DNA from: JAEYZS01 sp031374125
GTDB lineage: Bacteria; Bdellovibrionota; Bdellovibrionia; Bdellovibrionales; JAEYZS01
Direction: 5' to 3'
DNA: 12,932 bases
Assembly (NCBI GenBank): GCA_031374125.1
Contig: JANMFM010000271.1
Coordinates: 1-12,932 of the forward strand
The position numbers were made by a program, and so were the translations under genes. Below are positions 12,255 through 12,932 of this stretch, in pieces. How positions within the stretch are numbered: the first letter of the stretch is position 1; each line of letters opens with the position of its first letter. The notes under the pieces were generated by a model. It made no database searches. It was not told where the DNA came from and worked only from the letters and a program-made list of their open reading frames with translations.

Positions 12255-12932
12255 TCAGCAAATAAACTGAATGGCTTTTGGTAGTACTGTGATTTCGATA
12301 TCTCGGCTTTGAGTCACTTCGCCGTCCATTTCTAAATACATTTCTTTTGAAGATTTTATTCTTACGCTGGAAACTTGATTGTGTTTCACTTCTTTTACAT
12401 CCAAGAATGTTCCGTCATAAACTTTTGGCGTGATCATGGCGAGTTTAAATTTTGCTAATTTTTCGATAACAATCAAATCCAGCAATCCATCATCCAGTCT
12501 TCCAGGAGGAGCCCAATGCATTCCTCCACCTGAGTATCTTCCGTTCATAACAAAAACATTCATACATTCTTTTTTGAATGTAGTATCTCCGTTCAATGTG
12601 AATTCAATTTCAAATGGTTTTGATTTTAAGAAGCCCAAAGTACTCGCAATAAAATAAGTCGTTGTCGGAGAAAACATAGATTCATTGCGCTGAATATTTC
12701 TTGCGACTTCACCGCCCAACCCATATGAAAATGAATTTATAAAATAATGAATCTCAGTTTTTCCGTCTTTTTGAAGTTTAATTTTTCCGATATCTATAGC
12801 TTTTGTATGACCATCGACAAGCTTTGAAACCGCCTCGCCAGCGATCACAGGAACCCCGAGAGTTCGAATGAAATCACAGCCTCTGCCTGAATTTAGAATT
12901 CCAATCTTCAACTGAGTATTGATCACATTGCC
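12255..12932 (-). CDS. Diacylglycerol/sphingosine kinase family protein (C-terminal part)
   Basis: The frame is open to the window edge; a GTG at 12926 is only an internal codon. The first visible residues (GNVIN) look like the end of the GGDGTxNxVIN nucleotide-binding motif, followed by LKIGILNSGRGCDFIRTLG (equivalent to 'GILPxGTGNDFARxLG'). Later motifs are SYGLGGEV and WAPPGRLDDGLLDLIV, and the YLEMDGE ending, all typical of the DagK/YegS/sphingosine kinase fold. The enzyme would phosphorylate a lipid such as diacylglycerol at the membrane using ATP. The family's usual GTGND is SGRGCD here, an altered form. Downstream of the stop is a 137-nt gap to the AAA_14 start with no other gene. Confidence 0.85.
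   Translation of the reverse strand, partial: GNVINTQLKIGILNSGRGCDFIRTLGVPVIAGEAVSKLVDGHTKAIDIGKIKLQKDGKTEIHYFINSFSYGLGGEVARNIQRNESMFSPTTTYFIASTLGFLKSKPFEIEFTLNGDTTFKKECMNVFVMNGRYSGGGMHWAPPGRLDDGLLDLIVIEKLAKFKLAMITPKVYDGTFLDVKEVKHNQVSSVRIKSSKEMYLEMDGEVTQSRDIEITVLPKAIQFIC

Overview
This window looks like chromosome of a predatory delta-type bacterium of the Bdellovibrio group. That is an inference from gene content: a Bdellovibrio-style Flp (type IVb, Tad) pilus cluster, a Lys/Ala-rich histone H1-like protein, a stand-alone receiver-histidine kinase protein and a Y1 (REP-associated) transposase. I have no database match. Coding density is high and base composition is moderately AT-rich.

Layout. 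1-126 (-) is the 5' end of folD. 314-787 (+) is a histone H1-like basic protein with a near-consensus promoter, a hairpin-rich leader and an intrinsic terminator. 944-3939 (+) is the first part of an Flp pilus operon: the major Flp pilin, three small pilin-like or TadE/TadG-like membrane proteins, a CpaB/RcpC-like protein and a periplasmic accessory protein. The genes are overlapping or 1 nt apart, and a bidirectional hairpin terminator follows. 3963-5708 (-) encodes a large exported Gly-rich, Cys-containing protein. Divergent from it at 5912-7009 (+) is a REC-HisKA-HATPase signalling protein. 7010-7465 is an unusual 456-nt stretch. It holds a strong hairpin, a 37-codon reading frame with a perfect Shine-Dalgarno, and alternating inverted copies of AAAGCRGAT. 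A Y1/RAYT-type transposase (7466-8119) follows, and its 3' end runs into the secretin gene.

8085-10474 (+) resumes the pilus machinery with the CpaC/RcpA secretin and the TadA/CpaF ATPase (ATGA overlap). A small unrecognised, probably disordered protein follows at 10554-10934. 10972-12117 (-) is an AAA_14/DUF4143 ATPase whose promoter is embedded in a long palindrome and whose mRNA may be leaderless. 12255-12932 (-) is the C-terminal part of a diacylglycerol/sphingosine-kinase family protein that runs off the window.

How they fit together. Pilins, CpaB-like protein, secretin and ATPase would form the export part of an Flp pilus. The platform proteins (TadB/TadC), CpaE/TadZ and the prepilin peptidase are not in this window. 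The pilus genes are split by about 4.1 kb carrying the Gly-rich protein, the signalling protein and the transposase, so this is either a secondary insertion or a lineage-specific arrangement. The features most worth following up are the repeat/small-ORF/transposase block at 7010-8119, the Gly-rich surface-protein candidate with its structured leader, and the palindromic leaderless promoter of the AAA_14 gene.
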